Below the pieces are notes generated by a model that was not told the DNA's origin, did not search any database, and saw only the letters and a list, made by a program, of their open reading frames with translations. Below are positions 5,651-6,762 of a stretch of 6,762 bases of DNA, piece by piece (position 1 is the stretch's first letter; every line of letters starts with the position of its first letter). A program made the translations under genes and the position numbers. This stretch comes from Bifidobacterium breve. GTDB lineage: Bacteria > Actinomycetota > Actinomycetes > Mycobacteriales > Mycobacteriaceae. The stretch spans positions 1-6,762 of the forward strand of contig CALQLM010000061.1 in NCBI GenBank assembly GCA_943331415.1, given 5' to 3'.

Positions 5651-6762
5651 ATGAACAGGCGTCAGGTGGCGGCCCTGTTCGCGCTCTGTCTGGCGGTGTT
5701 CATGGTGGCCGTCGACGGAACCGTCATCAGTGTCGCGGTGCCGGCGATCGCCGACGAGTTGCACCCCAGCTATAACGAGATCCTCTGGATCGGTGACATC
5801 TATTCTTTCGTGCTCGCCGGGTTGCTCATCACGATGGGCAATCTGGGCGACCGGATCGGTCGCAAGCGGCTGCTGCTGATCTCCAGTATCGCGTTCGGTG
5901 CGGCCTCGGTTCTGGCGGCGGTGGCGCCTACGCCCGCGTTGCTCATCGTGGCGCGGGCCGTACAGGGTTTCGCGGGCGCCGGGTTGATGCCGTCCACGCT
6001 GGCACTGCTGCGCGCGGTGTTCACCGATGACCGTCAGCGGATGCGCGGAGTCGGGATTTGGAGTGCCGCCGGTGCGGCGGGCGCAGCAATGGGACCGACG
6101 GTGGCCGGTGTACTGCTGGAGCATTTCTATTGGGGTTCAGTACTCCTCGTGAACCTTCCGGTGGTGGCACTGGTGGTGGTGGTCGGCGCGTGGGTGCTGC
6201 CCGAGGCGCGCAGTGAGACCCGACATCCGCTCGACCTGGCCTCGGTGTTGCTGTCGACGGCGGGCATCCTCGGGGTCGTCTACGGCATCACCGAACTGGC
6301 GCACACCGGACTCGGTTTCCGGCCGGCCTATCCGGCAATCGTCATCGGGGCGGTGATGCTGCTGGTGTTCCTGCGCCGGCAACGGGGACTGCCGATACCC
6401 CTGTTGGATCTGCAGCTGTTCGCGCAGGCGAAATTCAGTGCCGCGATCTTCGCTCAACTGCTGACCGTGTTCGCCAACGTGGGTGCGTTGTTCTTTGTAC
6501 CGATCTATCTGCGTCAGGTTAGCGACTTCTCGGCGCTGCAATCCGGCATGGCACTGCTGCCGGATTCGCTGGCCAGCGTGGTGGCTGCCACCAACACCGG
6601 CCGACTGGTGCGCCGGTGGGGAGATGTCCGGGTGATGATCCTCGGGGTAGCACTGGGTGGGGTTGGCCTGATCGGGTTGGGCGTTACCCTGCCCATCTCC
6701 TATCCGGCGATCGTGATCCCGCTGGTCTTGATCGGACTGTCATTCGCGTTGGTGGTGACCGC
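5651..6762 (+). CDS. MFS multidrug exporter, DHA2 (QacA/LfrA-like) family, 3' truncated by window end
   Basis: The first 370 residues of an inner-membrane proton-coupled drug exporter are present; full members have 14 transmembrane helices and about 500 residues. Helix 1 carries the DHA2 signature VDGTVISVAVPAI with the acidic D22. The loop between helices 2 and 3 has MFS motif A, GNLGDRIGRKRL (63-74). Helix 5 has the antiporter motif C region, with G148-P149 in AAGAAMGPTVAG. LLEHFYWGSVLLVNLP (155-170) closely resembles the same segment of Mycobacterium LfrA. About twelve hydrophobic spans are visible before the cut. ATG 5651 is chosen because the signature begins a few residues later and the -10 box fits. 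Family membership is clear, but the substrate (dyes, quaternary amines, fluoroquinolones or something else) cannot be read. The frame stays open to the last base, so nothing suggests a pseudogene. Open frames on the opposite strand (5606-6124, 6137-6541) are shadows of it. Confidence 0.92.
   Translation, partial: MNRRQVAALFALCLAVFMVAVDGTVISVAVPAIADELHPSYNEILWIGDIYSFVLAGLLITMGNLGDRIGRKRLLLISSIAFGAASVLAAVAPTPALLIVARAVQGFAGAGLMPSTLALLRAVFTDDRQRMRGVGIWSAAGAAGAAMGPTVAGVLLEHFYWGSVLLVNLPVVALVVVVGAWVLPEARSETRHPLDLASVLLSTAGILGVVYGITELAHTGLGFRPAYPAIVIGAVMLLVFLRRQRGLPIPLLDLQLFAQAKFSAAIFAQLLTVFANVGALFFVPIYLRQVSDFSALQSGMALLPDSLASVVAATNTGRLVRRWGDVRVMILGVALGGVGLIGLGVTLPISYPAIVIPLVLIGLSFALVVT

Noticed and set aside
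5606..6541. Minus-strand open frames of 172 and 134 codons (5606-6124, 6137-6541)
   Set aside because: The + strand encodes an intact MFS protein here with motifs A and C. The antisense products are low-complexity Arg/His/Gln-rich sequences.

Overview
The window carries a complete gene set for a soluble, molybdenum-dependent, NAD+-linked formate dehydrogenase of the Fds type (fdsG-fdsB-fdsA-fdsD). It is followed by a small secreted cysteine-containing protein and the first 370 codons of a DHA2-family MFS drug exporter. All genes are on the + strand. The genes are GC-rich, GTG starts occur, promoters carry TANNNT -10 boxes (TACGAT, TAGGGT, TAGGAT), one start looks leaderless, and the MFS protein resembles mycobacterial LfrA. 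This points to an actinobacterium, most likely a Mycobacterium/Mycolicibacterium-type organism. That assignment is inferred from style and family resemblance; no rRNA or marker gene is present.

Region 1-219 is the control region. Its first 60 bases are AT-rich (22 of 60 are G/C), unlike the genes. It holds two copies of an AT-rich 9-mer, a candidate promoter, a strong Shine-Dalgarno sequence placed for a 20-codon leader ORF, and a perfect 9-bp inverted repeat inside that ORF. The leader ORF stops beside the preferred fdsG start.

Region 220-5304 is one tightly packed operon: fdsG/fdsB overlap by 1 nt, fdsB/fdsA by 4 nt, and fdsA and fdsD are 2 nt apart. FdsA oxidises formate at a bis-MGD molybdenum centre with a cysteine (not selenocysteine) ligand. 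Electrons pass along the Fe-S chain of FdsA to the Fe-S cluster and FMN of FdsB, which reduces NAD+; FdsG adds a [2Fe-2S] cluster. The visible ligand sets account for seven Fe-S clusters plus FMN and molybdenum, as in the characterised proteobacterial enzymes. FdsD is the small delta subunit. The sulfurtransferase gene fdsC (fdhD), usually between fdsA and fdsD in proteobacterial operons, is absent here.

Region 5305-6762 looks unrelated to formate metabolism. A short gap with a mycobacterial-type promoter leads to an 81-aa exported protein of unknown function. A 35-nt gap with a -10 box placed for leaderless transcription then leads to the MFS exporter, cut off by the window end. I found no mobile element, CRISPR array, tRNA or rRNA, and no strong case for a wholly new system. 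The least explained parts are the fds leader and the small secreted protein.
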